DNA from: UBA1952 sp965246785
GTDB taxonomy: Bacteria > Bacteroidota > Bacteroidia > Chitinophagales > Chitinophagaceae
Direction of reading: 5' to 3'
Assembly (NCBI GenBank): GCA_965246785.1
Contig: CBDFFM010000006.1
Coordinates: 124,001-188,000, forward strand
Length of the DNA stretch: 64,000 bases
Shown in pieces: positions 42,401-50,154 of this stretch. Position numbers and translations under genes: made by a program. How positions within the stretch are numbered: position 1 is the first letter of the stretch; the number at the start of each line of letters is the position of its first letter. The notes under the pieces are model-generated. The model saw only the letters and a program-made list of their open reading frames with translations. It did not search any database and was not told the DNA's origin.

Positions 42401-42963
42401 GTGAAGGCAAGGACGGAAAGGATGGCAAAGAAGGCCAGAGTCAGCAGTCAGGCAAAGGGGGAAGTGGTGGCGCAGGTGGTTCCGGCAATGGCCAGGGCAG
42501 CGAGGGCGACAATGAATATGGCGATGCGGAGCAATTGGCAAAATTTGCCGCCCAGCAAGCTACTATCCGTAAGCAGTTGCAGGACTTGCAAAGCCGCCTC
42601 GCCGGCACCGGCATGGGCAACAGCAAGGTACTGCGTGAGATTCAGCAGCAGATGGACAGGAATGAAACCGACCTCGTAAATCGCCGCCTGAGCAACGAGT
42701 TCCTCATGCGCCAGCAGGAAATCCTGACGCGTCTATTGCAATCGGAAAAAGCTTTGCGTGAGCAAGAGCAGGATGATAAGCGCGCTTCCAATGCAGCTAA
42801 GGAAATATCGCGGCCCGTGCCGCCGGAACTGCAACGCTATCTGCAAAACCGGCAGCAACTGCTGGAATTGTATCGTACGGTTCCGCCACAGTTGAAGCCT
42901 TACTATAAACAGATGGTTGACCAGTATTTCCGCAGCATCGGTAGCGGTGCCGTAGCTAAATAG
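39475..42963 (+). CDS. DUF4175 family membrane protein with Gln-rich coiled coil
   Basis: A 1162-residue protein. Three N-terminal membrane helices (about residues 25-45, 55-77 and 155-175) precede an extracytoplasmic part with Ig-like strands (residues 200-500). A very long Gln/Lys/Glu coiled coil follows (about 505-760, with repeats such as MKQSQQKQYSEEVREK), then a Gly/Lys/Ser linker near 930-1010 (GKKPGEGKKPGEGKDGK) and a final helical region. DUF4175 proteins are widespread in Bacteroidota and unstudied. The start at ATG 39475 (MQHYNWLLSRLDAFIRKYY) fits the family; a TTG 15 bp upstream is possible. Confidence 0.85.
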   Translation: MQHYNWLLSRLDAFIRKYYLNQLLRGGLILLTCLLAYVLLVSVGEYYLYLPVWAKVSIVSAFVALGGSALVFWVAMPLARMARMGKTLSHEDAAVIVGRHFPEIQDKLLNILQLRHDATPSASRELIEASIDQKAAQISVVPITRAVDLSKNRRYLPFLLPVMLVGIFILIVSPKVFTDAGTRLLQPTKAFEKPSPFQFNITSGPLTVTRNADYVLKAAVAGSALPTGLFVEIGDERIPMTALSNHVFQYTFKNVTEPVSFRLFAAGFSSKPYTLHVAQMPVLKAIRVQLDYPDYTGKKDEIRASLGDLNIPVGTRVGYMLIADYTDGATLQWGSGASVNLAARGGKLFSYQHQFMQDTSYTILLRNGQTATTPSFKYNVQVIPDQYPVVQVQEFRDTVTGKQIVLTGTAGDDYGISRVSFHYSIADDKGHSFGGKSFPLAGGGGALVPFQKYFDLQVLNLQPGQKVTYYVEALDNDGVHGPKASRSAAMTYAMYTPRQLDSSMNVNAKQINAGLSNSAQQSKEIQKDLKEVQDKMLQSTEMSFEQQQNLKELQAKQEEMQSQMEATKKRLEEQMKQSQQKQYSEEVREKQDEMKKQLENLLNNELKEQMKKLQELMAKLNKEEAQKTLEQMQEQNKLVNMDMERMKELMKQLEAQMRMEDLANKMDALAQKQQDLKKTTDAQKKGADALVKDQQDLKKELDKAMSEDMKELQKLNSGMERKQDVGKPADEGKQAGENMEKSKDELEKSDSKSSSKSQQQAAKNLQDMAAALRAMSGGQSMQQIDIDIKATRQLLTNLIRLSFDEEKLMNGVRTTSAASQTYLANGREQARLYNASHMIRDSLFTLSKRVFKLAPTVNKETRELEKNMRLATASLEARTIGDALTRQQYVMTHTNNLALMLNELLANLLQMQSQAKSSGNSSGSCTKPGSSPGMKPGSKPGAGQQLSDIITQQQGLGSAMQKSGMGKKPGEGKKPGEGKDGKDGKEGQSQQSGKGGSGGAGGSGNGQGSEGDNEYGDAEQLAKFAAQQATIRKQLQDLQSRLAGTGMGNSKVLREIQQQMDRNETDLVNRRLSNEFLMRQQEILTRLLQSEKALREQEQDDKRASNAAKEISRPVPPELQRYLQNRQQLLELYRTVPPQLKPYYKQMVDQYFRSIGSGAVAK

Positions 42964-42997
42964 ATTTCCCACATCTAATCCACCGTTTAAAAACGGT

Positions 42998-43028
42998 GTT
43001 GCACAGCGGTATGGAATGAGTATCTTTC
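42998..43028 (+). promoter_or_regulatory. Candidate Bacteroidota promoter
   Basis: GTTG at 42998-43001, exactly 19 nt, then TATCTTTC at 43021-43028. This matches the Bacteroidota consensus TTTG-N19-TANNTTTG with one mismatch in each box. It lies 43 bp before the 43072 start codon. Confidence 0.42.
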
Positions 43029-43071
43029 GGACTGTAAATCCGATTATTTTTACTCAAAATAAACGCCTTCT

Positions 43072-43566
43072 ATGCTTTTCACGCGACACTACAAGTACCA
43101 GACAAGCTGTACCGAAGAAGACATAAAGCGGCGCCTCATTGGCCAACACGTCAAAATCCACAACATGGATTTTGAGATTTACGACAAAGACCGGATGGTT
43201 AAAATAATTCCGCACGCAGAACAGGAAACCAACATCAAGACGCTGCCTATCACGCACGTAGAGTTCAAAGGCAAAGGGGCTAAGACGGACGTACACATCT
43301 CTTCTAAGATGCGCAAGATTGACAAGGGCGGGCCGATGATATTAATCATCTTCTGCTTCTTTCTCATGGCCGCGGCGCTTATCATGCTGCTTTCCATCAA
43401 GGAGGACGGGTTTCAGATTTACGCTTACCCAATGATAGGCGTCAGCCTGCTGGCCTTTATCATCTTCTGGATACGCCTGGAGAGCGGCTACTTTGACTAC
43501 ATCCGCAAAATCCGCGATTACGTGAAGCAGCAATGCACAGTTGATACTAAGGCAGCAGTGGGGTAA
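43072..43566 (+). CDS. Hypothetical protein with two membrane helices
   Basis: A 164-residue protein. Residues 1-80 are soluble and charged (TRHYKYQTSCTEEDIKRRLIG, then VHISSKMRKIDKGG); residues about 88-108 and 117-137 are membrane helices; the end is a short charged tail. The layout of a soluble domain before a helix pair is seen in several unknown Bacteroidota proteins. It has its own candidate promoter and terminator. Confidence 0.72.
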   Translation: MLFTRHYKYQTSCTEEDIKRRLIGQHVKIHNMDFEIYDKDRMVKIIPHAEQETNIKTLPITHVEFKGKGAKTDVHISSKMRKIDKGGPMILIIFCFFLMAAALIMLLSIKEDGFQIYAYPMIGVSLLAFIIFWIRLESGYFDYIRKIRDYVKQQCTVDTKAAVG

Positions 43567-43619
43567 CTGTGGCTTTGAGGGAGTCTTACGACATAAGCTA
43601 AGTAATCACGGTAAATTTG

Positions 43620-43643
43620 GGCTGCGCTTGCAGCCTTTTTTAT
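43620..43643 (+). terminator. Rho-independent terminator
   Basis: GGCTGC-GCTT-GCAGCC followed by TTTTTTATT, after the 43072 gene and before the repeat that leads into sdaA. Confidence 0.72.
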
Positions 43644-43648
43644 TGCAG

Positions 43649-43685
43649 GGAACGTTCCAACGTTCCAACATTCTAACGTTCCAAC
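43649..43685. repeat. TTGGAATG-type repeat, half copy C
   Basis: GGAACGTTCCAACG then TTCCAACATTC and TAACGTTCCAAC: the right-arm words of the family at 4781, 5791 and 45123, without the opposite arm. It ends exactly at the TTG used as sdaA start. Confidence 0.75.
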
Positions 43686-45113
43686 TTGAAAAAAGAATCC
43701 ATCTCCGTCTTTCACATGTTTAAGATTGGCATCGGGCCAAGCTCCTCGCATACGCTGGGGCCATGGCGCGCCGCCCTGCGTTTTATAGACGGATTGCGAA
43801 GCCGCAACAGGTTGGGAGAAGTGGAGGCGGTGGAGGTATTGCTTTATGGCTCCCTGGCAAAGACGGGTAAAGGCCACGGCACCGACGTAGCCGTCATACT
43901 CGGCCTCTGCGGCGAGGACCCTGTAACCTTTGATGTGGCTGCTATTACACCAACTTTAGAGCGTATTGAAGGCAAGCAGCAAATACGTTTTGCCGGCATG
44001 CTGGACATTCATTTTGACCCGTCGGCAGATGTCGTCTTTCTGGTGAATGAATCGTTGCCGGCACACCCGAATGCACTCACCTTCTTATGCCGGCTGAAGA
44101 GCGGCGAACAACTTGCCGAGACTTACTACAGCATTGGCGGTGGCTTTGTATTGAAGGAAGGTGAGGGCGACTCTGCTGGTGAACTCGTTGACCTGCCATT
44201 TCCCATAGATTACGCAGCCGACCTGCTGCACTGGTGCATAAAGACCGGCCTCTCCATCTCGGAAGTAGTGATGGAAAATGAGCATGCCTGGCGCTCCGAA
44301 CCCGAAACCCGCGCTGGCATCCTGAATATCTGGCGTGTGATGCGCGAATGCGTCTATCGCGGGGCGCACATCAGCGGCAAACTGCCGGGTGGGCTGGATG
44401 TAACGCGCCGCGCCGCGCCGCTTAATCAGCGCCTCATTAAAGGCCGGCCCTACAACAATTTTGAAGAATGGGTAACAGCCATCCGTGCGGGCGGGCAGGG
44501 CTTTCAATACATTCTGGATTGGGTAAGCTGCTTTGCGCTTGCCGTGAATGAGGAAAACGCCGCCTTCAGCAGGGTCGTTACTGCACCTACCAATGGCGCA
44601 GCCGGCGTCATTCCCGCCGTGCTGATGTACTACGCTATTTTCAACGATGCGCTTGATGAGGATAAGATTGTCCGTTTCCTGCTCAATGCTTCGGAAATCG
44701 GTTCCATCTTCAAGAAAGGCGCAACCATTTCAGCGGCTATGGGCGGCTGCCAGGCGGAGATTGGCGTATCCAGTGCCATGGCAGCATCCGCGCTTACTGA
44801 ATGCCTCGGCGGAACGCCGCGCCAGTGTATGCAGGCGGCGGAAATTGCGATGGAGCATCACCTCGGTATGACCTGCGACCCCGTAGCCGGTCTCGTGCAG
44901 GTACCATGCATTGAGCGCAACACGATGGGCGCCATTAAAGCCATCACTGCCTCCCAGCTTGCCATGCAAAGCAATCCCGATAATGCGCGCGTATCGCTGG
45001 ATGCTGTAGTGAGCACGATGTGGCAGACGGCGCTGGACATGAACGGAAAGTACAAGGAAACGGCGGAAGCCGGCCTGGCAACAAATATCCCGCAGAATGA
45101 GGCGCTGTGCTGA
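43686..45113 (+). CDS. sdaA: L-serine ammonia-lyase (single-chain, iron-sulfur)
   Basis: A 475-residue iron-sulfur enzyme turning L-serine into pyruvate and ammonia. The beta part opens with ESISVFHMFKIGIGPSSSHT; the alpha part has APTNGAAGVIPAVL and the cluster-binding CDPVAGLVQVPCIERN. Length matches the fused one-chain form. Family alignment needs residues before the first ATG at 43716, so the TTG at 43686 (KKESISVF next) is the best start; this TTG is at the end of repeat copy C. Another repeat (copy D) begins 10 bp after the stop. Confidence 0.93.
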   Translation: MKKESISVFHMFKIGIGPSSSHTLGPWRAALRFIDGLRSRNRLGEVEAVEVLLYGSLAKTGKGHGTDVAVILGLCGEDPVTFDVAAITPTLERIEGKQQIRFAGMLDIHFDPSADVVFLVNESLPAHPNALTFLCRLKSGEQLAETYYSIGGGFVLKEGEGDSAGELVDLPFPIDYAADLLHWCIKTGLSISEVVMENEHAWRSEPETRAGILNIWRVMRECVYRGAHISGKLPGGLDVTRRAAPLNQRLIKGRPYNNFEEWVTAIRAGGQGFQYILDWVSCFALAVNEENAAFSRVVTAPTNGAAGVIPAVLMYYAIFNDALDEDKIVRFLLNASEIGSIFKKGATISAAMGGCQAEIGVSSAMAASALTECLGGTPRQCMQAAEIAMEHHLGMTCDPVAGLVQVPCIERNTMGAIKAITASQLAMQSNPDNARVSLDAVVSTMWQTALDMNGKYKETAEAGLATNIPQNEALC

Positions 45114-45122
45114 GGAGTTGAT

Positions 45123-45216
45123 GTGTTGGAATGATAGAATGTTAGATGCTTCGCATTGAAAATTCTTTAGAAAACGCTCGAACATTCCGACAATCCAACA
45201 CTCCAACATTCCCACC
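45123..45216. repeat. TTGGAATG-type intergenic inverted repeat, copy D
   Basis: Between sdaA and tRNA-Cys. The left arm GTGTTGGAATGATAGAATG pairs loosely with the right arm CTCCAACATTCCCACC. The plus strand contains GATGCTTCGCATTG and AACGCTCGAACATTCCGAC, the diverged core of copies A and B. Orientation is opposite to A and B. Confidence 0.8.
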
Positions 45217-45242
45217 GCACCCTTACATTTGCTGCCGCAGCA

Positions 45243-45313
45243 GGTCACATGGCCGAGCGGTTAGGCACAGCTCTGCAAAAGCTGCTACAGCGGTTCGAAT
45301 CCGCTTGTGACCT
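45243..45313 (+). tRNA. tRNA-Cys (GCA)
   Basis: A complete cloverleaf: acceptor GGTCACA/TGTGACC, anticodon stem CAGCT/AGCTG around loop CTGCAAA (anticodon GCA), T-arm AGCGG-TTCGAAT-CCGCT, discriminator T. CCA is not encoded. Confidence 0.96.
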
Positions 45314-45325
45314 CTCCCGAAAAAG

Positions 45326-45362
45326 AAGCCGGCGCCCATTTGGAGCGCCGGCTTTCTTATTT
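45326..45362. terminator. Terminator after tRNA-Cys
   Basis: AAGCCGGCGC, loop CCATTTGGA, GCGCCGGCTT then TCTTATTT. On the minus strand the stem is followed by CTTTTT, so it can also end the convergent 45361-46170 gene. Confidence 0.78.
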
Positions 45363-46170
45363 ACTTAACACGAAAGTATCGTCGTAAGGTGGCATCGTAG
45401 CTGTAAGCCGTTGGCTGGTAGTCAATGTACCAATGCGAGGCGTTGTAAGTGATGTGCCGCCTATAGCTTCGGTATTCCTTGCCGCTCATCCAGGTAGGTC
45501 GGATGGCCCGGACGAAGTTGGTGCGCGGCTTAGCATCCGGCAGCATCCGGAAGTCTGCGTCATGCACTAAGAATCGCTCACGTATCAGCGAGGTTACGTC
45601 GTCACCGTCGTGCTCCATGTATTGGCCCAGCGGGCCGGGGGGGCCGGTGGTATCCGGTTGCGGCAGCGGGCTGCCGAAATATCCAATATATATATTGCGC
45701 TCGCCAGGCTGCACTGCAAGATTGGTGGCCGGCTTCATCGTAGAATCCAATAATACGCCTTCAAACTCGCCGCGGCGAATTCTATCGGCATTCGTGTCTA
45801 AGAAAAAGTAGAGCGGGCAAAACTTGAAGTAGCTGCTCCAGTCCAAAACCGTACGACGCTTAACCTCTGATACGTCATTCTCAAAAACGGTAAGCAGTTC
45901 CGGGCGGTTTTGCACGACATAATCCCGCTGATTCTGGCGGGTGAGCAGTTCAATAAGCATCGCTTTGGGCGGCACCTCGCCCGGTTTTGCGCGACGGCCA
46001 AGGCCAAGGAGCGGAGCCGTCCGGAAGTCTATCGTTACGTTGTTTTCTGTTACTTGGGCTCCCCCGGTGTTGGCTGGCGGAGTTTGCCCGCCATCAGCCT
46101 TTTGCTGCCCAAAGGCGGTGCCTGCGCTCAGCAGTAATAGTAACAGCATCCGGCTTTTCGCCGTTCGCAT
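45361..46170 (-). CDS. Secreted hypothetical protein
   Basis: A 269-residue exported protein with a signal peptide (MRTAKSRMLLLLLLSAGTAFGQQ), a Gln/Gly/Thr linker, then RTAPLLGLGRRAKPGEVPPK and a long unrecognised domain (LDWSSYFKFCPLYFFLDTN, NIYIGYFGSPLPQPD, ending SYDATLRRYFRVK). It was compared in mind with GldN/PorN because of its position near gliding-type genes, but the characteristic motifs are missing. No T9SS signal is present. Start 46170 was chosen for the signal peptide. Confidence 0.7.
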   Translation of the reverse strand: MRTAKSRMLLLLLLSAGTAFGQQKADGGQTPPANTGGAQVTENNVTIDFRTAPLLGLGRRAKPGEVPPKAMLIELLTRQNQRDYVVQNRPELLTVFENDVSEVKRRTVLDWSSYFKFCPLYFFLDTNADRIRRGEFEGVLLDSTMKPATNLAVQPGERNIYIGYFGSPLPQPDTTGPPGPLGQYMEHDGDDVTSLIRERFLVHDADFRMLPDAKPRTNFVRAIRPTWMSGKEYRSYRRHITYNASHWYIDYQPTAYSYDATLRRYFRVK

Positions 46171-46206
46171 CGTTGTAATTGTGGGTGAAAAAGAAAAGGG
46201 CATTCT

Positions 46207-46245
46207 TAAAAAAACATCCGCACTGCAATTTACGCAGTGCGGATG
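46207..46245 (-). terminator. Terminator after the DUF2723 gene
   Basis: On the minus strand: CATCCGCACTGC, loop, GCAGTGCGGATG then TTTTTTTAAG. It ends the DUF2723 transcript before the secreted-protein gene. Confidence 0.8.
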
Positions 46246-46311
46246 GGAAAAGGTGTCGCGTTTATGTAATGTGCGCTCTTTATCGCTTCTCATTCACAAC
46301 TCACCACTTTG

Positions 46312-49300
46312 CTACTGTTGCATTGGCATCTGCACCTGCTGCGGTTGCTGCTGCATACGTGTCAGTTCGGAGATGAGCTGCGGGATATTGCCGCCCGTGG
46401 CCGGATTGTCTGCGACGCTGCGCAGGTTGCCGATGATGTAATCCACGGTGGCCTTATCGCCGGCGCGAATAGCTTCTAAGGATAGCTGGCTCATAAGGCT
46501 GATGTCGCGTTGCACCTCGTTAGCAGACGCCTCGCGGGCATCGTCGGGCAGAGAACCGTAGTAGCGAATGTCGTCGCGGGCATTGTCGGCCACCTTGCGG
46601 GCCATTGTTGCGGCCTGCTTCATGCCGCCGGCGCGGTAGTAGGCATTGGCCATGAAGAAGCCGGTAAAGTCGTAGGCATAGGCGTGCTCGGTGATGCCGG
46701 CAGCCACCTTATCCAGCACGCGCACGGCTTCATCCTTGCGACCCGCCGCAGTCAGCTCATCGGCGAGGCGCGCTACGTTGAGGCGGTATGGGATAAAGTT
46801 CTGGCGGTTCTTCTCATCAAAGTAAACGTCCCCACGCTCAGCGCCACCCCAGATGTAAGTGTTGTTGAAGAGCGCCACGCTCTTGGCAAGGTCAACGAAG
46901 CCCTGTTCGCCGCCAGCACCTGGTTGTTGTTGCGGAGCTTTCATCTGCTTGAATGGCATTAGCCGGTAAACCGTGCCTTCCAGCTTCATGAAGTCATTCA
47001 TGTTGCCGTATTCATCGGTCTCCTGCAGGTTGGAGAAGTAAAGCGGACGCTTCCAGCCTTGGCCGGCCACCGCCGCGATGATGTTGATTTGCGCGAGGTC
47101 GCTCTTCGTATAAGTGCCTTTATTGGGCGAGAACGTTACGTGCATATCCGTGGATATCTGCGTGGAATCAAAGCCGGTTGCCAGCGCACCCAAGGCGCCC
47201 TTGTCAGGTGTCGGGATGAAGATGTTGCGCGTAGGCAGATAGTTCACGGGCTCGTCTTCAATCGGCAGCCTGTTGGCATCCGATGTGATGAACTTACAGA
47301 TGTCAGCAATCGGGAAAAACTGATTGGCAGGAATGGCCGGAGCCTGCGGATACATCTTCTGGTCCACATAGCGGATGTACTCATGGTGGTCGCCGATGTA
47401 ATCCTCGCGCTTCCACATCATGGGCACTGCGTCGGCGTCGTTCACCTTGTAATTAAGCTGGTCAATGTACCAGTCAATGCCGAGGAGCGAGGTATTAATC
47501 ACGCGGATGTCCGGGCGGATGCCTTCTATCTCCTGCGCGTACCACAATGGGTAAGTCTCATTATCGCCATAAGTAAAGAGCACCGCGTTCTTATCGCAGC
47601 TCATCAGTGTATTGTAGGCGGTAGCGCGGGCAAGGGTTTTCTTGGAGCGGTTGTGGTCGTTCCATTCCTCCTTCGCCATCCAGGCGGGCACGAGCAGCAG
47701 GCAGAGCGCCGTGGCTGTATATGCCGCGCCCTCACCCTTCATAAATCGTGTCAGCCATTCATAGACCATCAGCACACCGAGGCCTATCCATATCGCATAC
47801 GCATACGTGCTTCCTGCAAAGGCATAGTCCCGCTCACGGGGCTGCAGGGGAGGCATGTTCAGATAGATGCCGATGGCAATGCCGGTAAAGAAGAACAACA
47901 TTCCCACGATAAAGCCATCCCGCTTGCGGCGGTTAAACTGATAGATAAAGCCGAGAATACCCAGAATAAACGGCAGGAAGTACAGCTCATTTCTTGCGCC
48001 GTTGTTCCGGTAGCCGTCGGACATCTTGTCCATATCGCCGAGGCCGCGAAGCTTGTCTATTGGCTTGATGCCGGATATCCAGTTGCCATTCTTCGCCTCG
48101 CCCTGGCCTTCATAATCATTCTGCCGCCCGGCATAGTTCCACATTAAGTACCGCCACCACATCCAGTTCATCTGGTAGCCGAAGAAGTACTTCAGATTAT
48201 CCCCGCCTGTCGGCCGGTCATCCGGGCCGAGGCCAAGATATTGGCGGTAAAACTGCACGTGCCCTGGGTCGTTATTATCATAGATGCGCGGGAAGAAGCG
48301 CTGCTTGTCTTCCTCAAACTTATAGCCGCGCTTCCTGCCCACAACCTCGTAGTAATCCTTCCCGTCCTTCTTGCTCTCCGCATACTTCGGGCCCTTGTTC
48401 GTAACCTCCGTAAGGCCCGCGTCAAAGTCCTGCCCGTAGAGCAGCGGCTGCTCGCCAAACTGCTCGCGTTGTACATAGCTCACCAGGCTCAGCGTATTGT
48501 CCGGGTTGGTCATGTCTATCGGCAGATCCGCGCGCGAGCGTATCATGGGCACGATGTACGATGAGAAGCCAATCATCACAAACACGAGGCACAGCATACC
48601 GGTATGCAGGAGGTAATAGCCCTTCTTCTTCGCATAAATAATGATGGCCGCAGTAATAGCCGCAATCAGCAGCACGCCTACCAGCGAGCCGGTATCAAAA
48701 GGCATCCCCAACGAATTCACGAAGAACACATCCAGCGCCGAGGTGATAATGGTCACGCCCTGAATCACGCCAAACTGCACCAATCCTAAGGCCACACAAC
48801 CCAGCACAAACGCCACCACCGTGCCCATCGGCGTTACCTGATAGCGACGGAAGTAGTAAATCATCGCCACCGCCGGTATCGTAAGTAGGTTCAGCAAGTG
48901 GATGCCTATGGAAAGGCCAATCATGTAGGCAATCAGTACCAGCCAGCGGTCGGCATAAGGCCTGTCGGCAATGTGCTCCCACTTCAGCATCATCCAAAAC
49001 GTAAGCGCCGTGAAGAACGATGAAGTCGCATACACTTCCGCCTCCACCGCGCTGAACCAAAAGGTATCCGAGAAGGTATAAGCCAGCGCCCCCACCAGCC
49101 CCGCACCTATAATAAGCGCCGCTTGCGTCCGCGTAGGGCCCTCCTCAGCCGGGGCCAGAAGCCGCTTCGCGAAGTGCGTAATTGTCCAGAACAGAAACAG
49201 AATCGTCAGCCCGCTCGCAATAGCGCTCCACGCATTGATCATAATGGCCACGTGCTTCAGATTGCCCCCCGCCAGCATCCCGAACATGCGTTGGATAAGC

Positions 49301-49470
49301 ATGAAAAACGGCGCGCCCGGACTGTGGCCCACCTCAATCTTATAGGCGCAGGAGAGAAACTCCCCGCAATCCCAGTAAGAAGCCGTGGCCTCCATCGTAA
49401 GGAGGTAAACGAGCGTGGCAATGCCGCCGGTAATCCAGCCGGCAATGTTGTTGACTTTCCGAAAGTTCAT
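46312..49470 (-). CDS. DUF2723 (GT-C-like) membrane protein
   Basis: A 1052-residue membrane protein whose opening (EATASYWDCGEFLSCAYKIEVGHSPGAPFF, recognisable from SYWDCGEF and GHSPGAPFF) marks DUF2723. The conserved Asp-Cys-Gly-Glu and His-x-Pro-Gly-Ala-Pro are the likely active-site motifs of these GT-C-type proteins, which may transfer lipid-linked sugars (protein O-mannosyltransferase-like). About a dozen membrane helices occupy residues 1-560; a large soluble part follows with YGDNETYPLWYAQEIEGIRPD, given here as GDNETYPLWY and GIRPD. The C-terminus is helical and Gln-rich. A role in glycosylating exported proteins is inferred. Confidence 0.9.
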   Translation of the reverse strand: MNFRKVNNIAGWITGGIATLVYLLTMEATASYWDCGEFLSCAYKIEVGHSPGAPFFMLIQRMFGMLAGGNLKHVAIMINAWSAIASGLTILFLFWTITHFAKRLLAPAEEGPTRTQAALIIGAGLVGALAYTFSDTFWFSAVEAEVYATSSFFTALTFWMMLKWEHIADRPYADRWLVLIAYMIGLSIGIHLLNLLTIPAVAMIYYFRRYQVTPMGTVVAFVLGCVALGLVQFGVIQGVTIITSALDVFFVNSLGMPFDTGSLVGVLLIAAITAAIIIYAKKKGYYLLHTGMLCLVFVMIGFSSYIVPMIRSRADLPIDMTNPDNTLSLVSYVQREQFGEQPLLYGQDFDAGLTEVTNKGPKYAESKKDGKDYYEVVGRKRGYKFEEDKQRFFPRIYDNNDPGHVQFYRQYLGLGPDDRPTGGDNLKYFFGYQMNWMWWRYLMWNYAGRQNDYEGQGEAKNGNWISGIKPIDKLRGLGDMDKMSDGYRNNGARNELYFLPFILGILGFIYQFNRRKRDGFIVGMLFFFTGIAIGIYLNMPPLQPRERDYAFAGSTYAYAIWIGLGVLMVYEWLTRFMKGEGAAYTATALCLLLVPAWMAKEEWNDHNRSKKTLARATAYNTLMSCDKNAVLFTYGDNETYPLWYAQEIEGIRPDIRVINTSLLGIDWYIDQLNYKVNDADAVPMMWKREDYIGDHHEYIRYVDQKMYPQAPAIPANQFFPIADICKFITSDANRLPIEDEPVNYLPTRNIFIPTPDKGALGALATGFDSTQISTDMHVTFSPNKGTYTKSDLAQINIIAAVAGQGWKRPLYFSNLQETDEYGNMNDFMKLEGTVYRLMPFKQMKAPQQQPGAGGEQGFVDLAKSVALFNNTYIWGGAERGDVYFDEKNRQNFIPYRLNVARLADELTAAGRKDEAVRVLDKVAAGITEHAYAYDFTGFFMANAYYRAGGMKQAATMARKVADNARDDIRYYGSLPDDAREASANEVQRDISLMSQLSLEAIRAGDKATVDYIIGNLRSVADNPATGGNIPQLISELTRMQQQPQQVQMPMQQ

Positions 49471-49610
49471 GAAAAATGTGTGCGGTTAGGCAGCGGCAAA
49501 GAAATGGAAAAACGTTGAGTACGTTGAGAAGATAAGTAGGTTAAAAGGCTGGCAATAAATTGCAGGTACATGCCTTTGCCCGCAAGCTGAGTGTGGGCTT
49601 TCGCAGAAAG

Positions 49611-49639
49611 CCCGGTCGCTGAGCGTAGCCGAAGCGCCA
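49611..49639. repeat. 29-bp inverted repeat, left copy, beside GIY-YIG gene
   Basis: Begins CCCGGTCGCTGAGCG and ends GTAGCCGAAGCGCCA. It is perfectly repeated in inverted orientation at 50037-50065. A small hairpin GGGCTTT-CGCAG-AAAGCCC at 49595-49613 leads into it. Confidence 0.92.
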
Positions 49640-49651
49640 TCCCCCAGGCTT

Positions 49652-49987
49652 CTAAGCATGAAGCATCTTGTATATCCTGTAATGCGAGCCGTTCTTGCAC
49701 GCCGCACGCCCATGCAGTAAATCTTCCCTGCCCGCCATCAATGCTTCCTTCTTCTTCCTGCTCCAGCCCTGCAATTGCTTTTCCCGTTTGAAAGCAATGT
49801 CCACGCGGCTGTACGTTTCAAAATAGACCAGACGCACCGGCAGGCGCTGCGCGGTGTAATGAGCACCTGCACCCCTTTGATACTGCCACACCCGCCGGCG
49901 CAAGTCTTGAGTACTTCCGGTATAATAGCTGCCGTCTCTGCATTGTAGCATATAGGTGTAGCCGCGCATGAAGTCATACCTGCTCAT
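49652..49987 (-). CDS. GIY-YIG domain protein
   Basis: A 111-residue single-domain GIY-YIG nuclease-like protein (UPF0213 type). The signature is YTYMLQCRDGSYYTGSTQDL with the catalytic Arg in DLRRRV, then VYFETYSRVDIAFKREKQLQGWSR with the metal-binding Glu/Lys segment. Such small proteins are common, and their biological role is unclear. The start may also be the Met at 49969. The gene is enclosed by perfect 29-bp inverted repeats, each with an added hairpin. Confidence 0.9.
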   Translation of the reverse strand: MSRYDFMRGYTYMLQCRDGSYYTGSTQDLRRRVWQYQRGAGAHYTAQRLPVRLVYFETYSRVDIAFKREKQLQGWSRKKKEALMAGREDLLHGRAACKNGSHYRIYKMLHA

Positions 49988-50036
49988 GCGACTAAGGTAA
50001 TATCTGCTCGCAGCATTTATGCTAAAGCACGCGGGT

Positions 50037-50065
50037 TGGCGCTTCGGCTACGCTCAGCGACCGGG
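50037..50065. repeat. 29-bp inverted repeat, right copy
   Basis: Begins TGGCGCTTCGGCTAC and ends GCTCAGCGACCGGG, the exact reverse complement of 49611-49639. It runs into a hairpin GGGACGC-TTGAC-GCGTCCC. The distance between copies is 397 bp. Confidence 0.92.
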
Positions 50066-50154
50066 ACGCTTGACGCGTCCCATAAGTAACATCTGCCCGC
50101 AGCCTCATCCACACCAACCTGCCCGCCGTATATTCGGCTTTAAAGAAATGCCCC

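Noticed and set aside
45361..46170. GldN/PorN assignment for the secreted protein
   Set aside because: Only length and the signal peptide fit; the expected conserved segments are missing.
47059..48147. A 362-codon open frame antisense to the DUF2723 gene
   Set aside because: The DUF2723 protein is well supported; the opposite frame shows no coherent domains.
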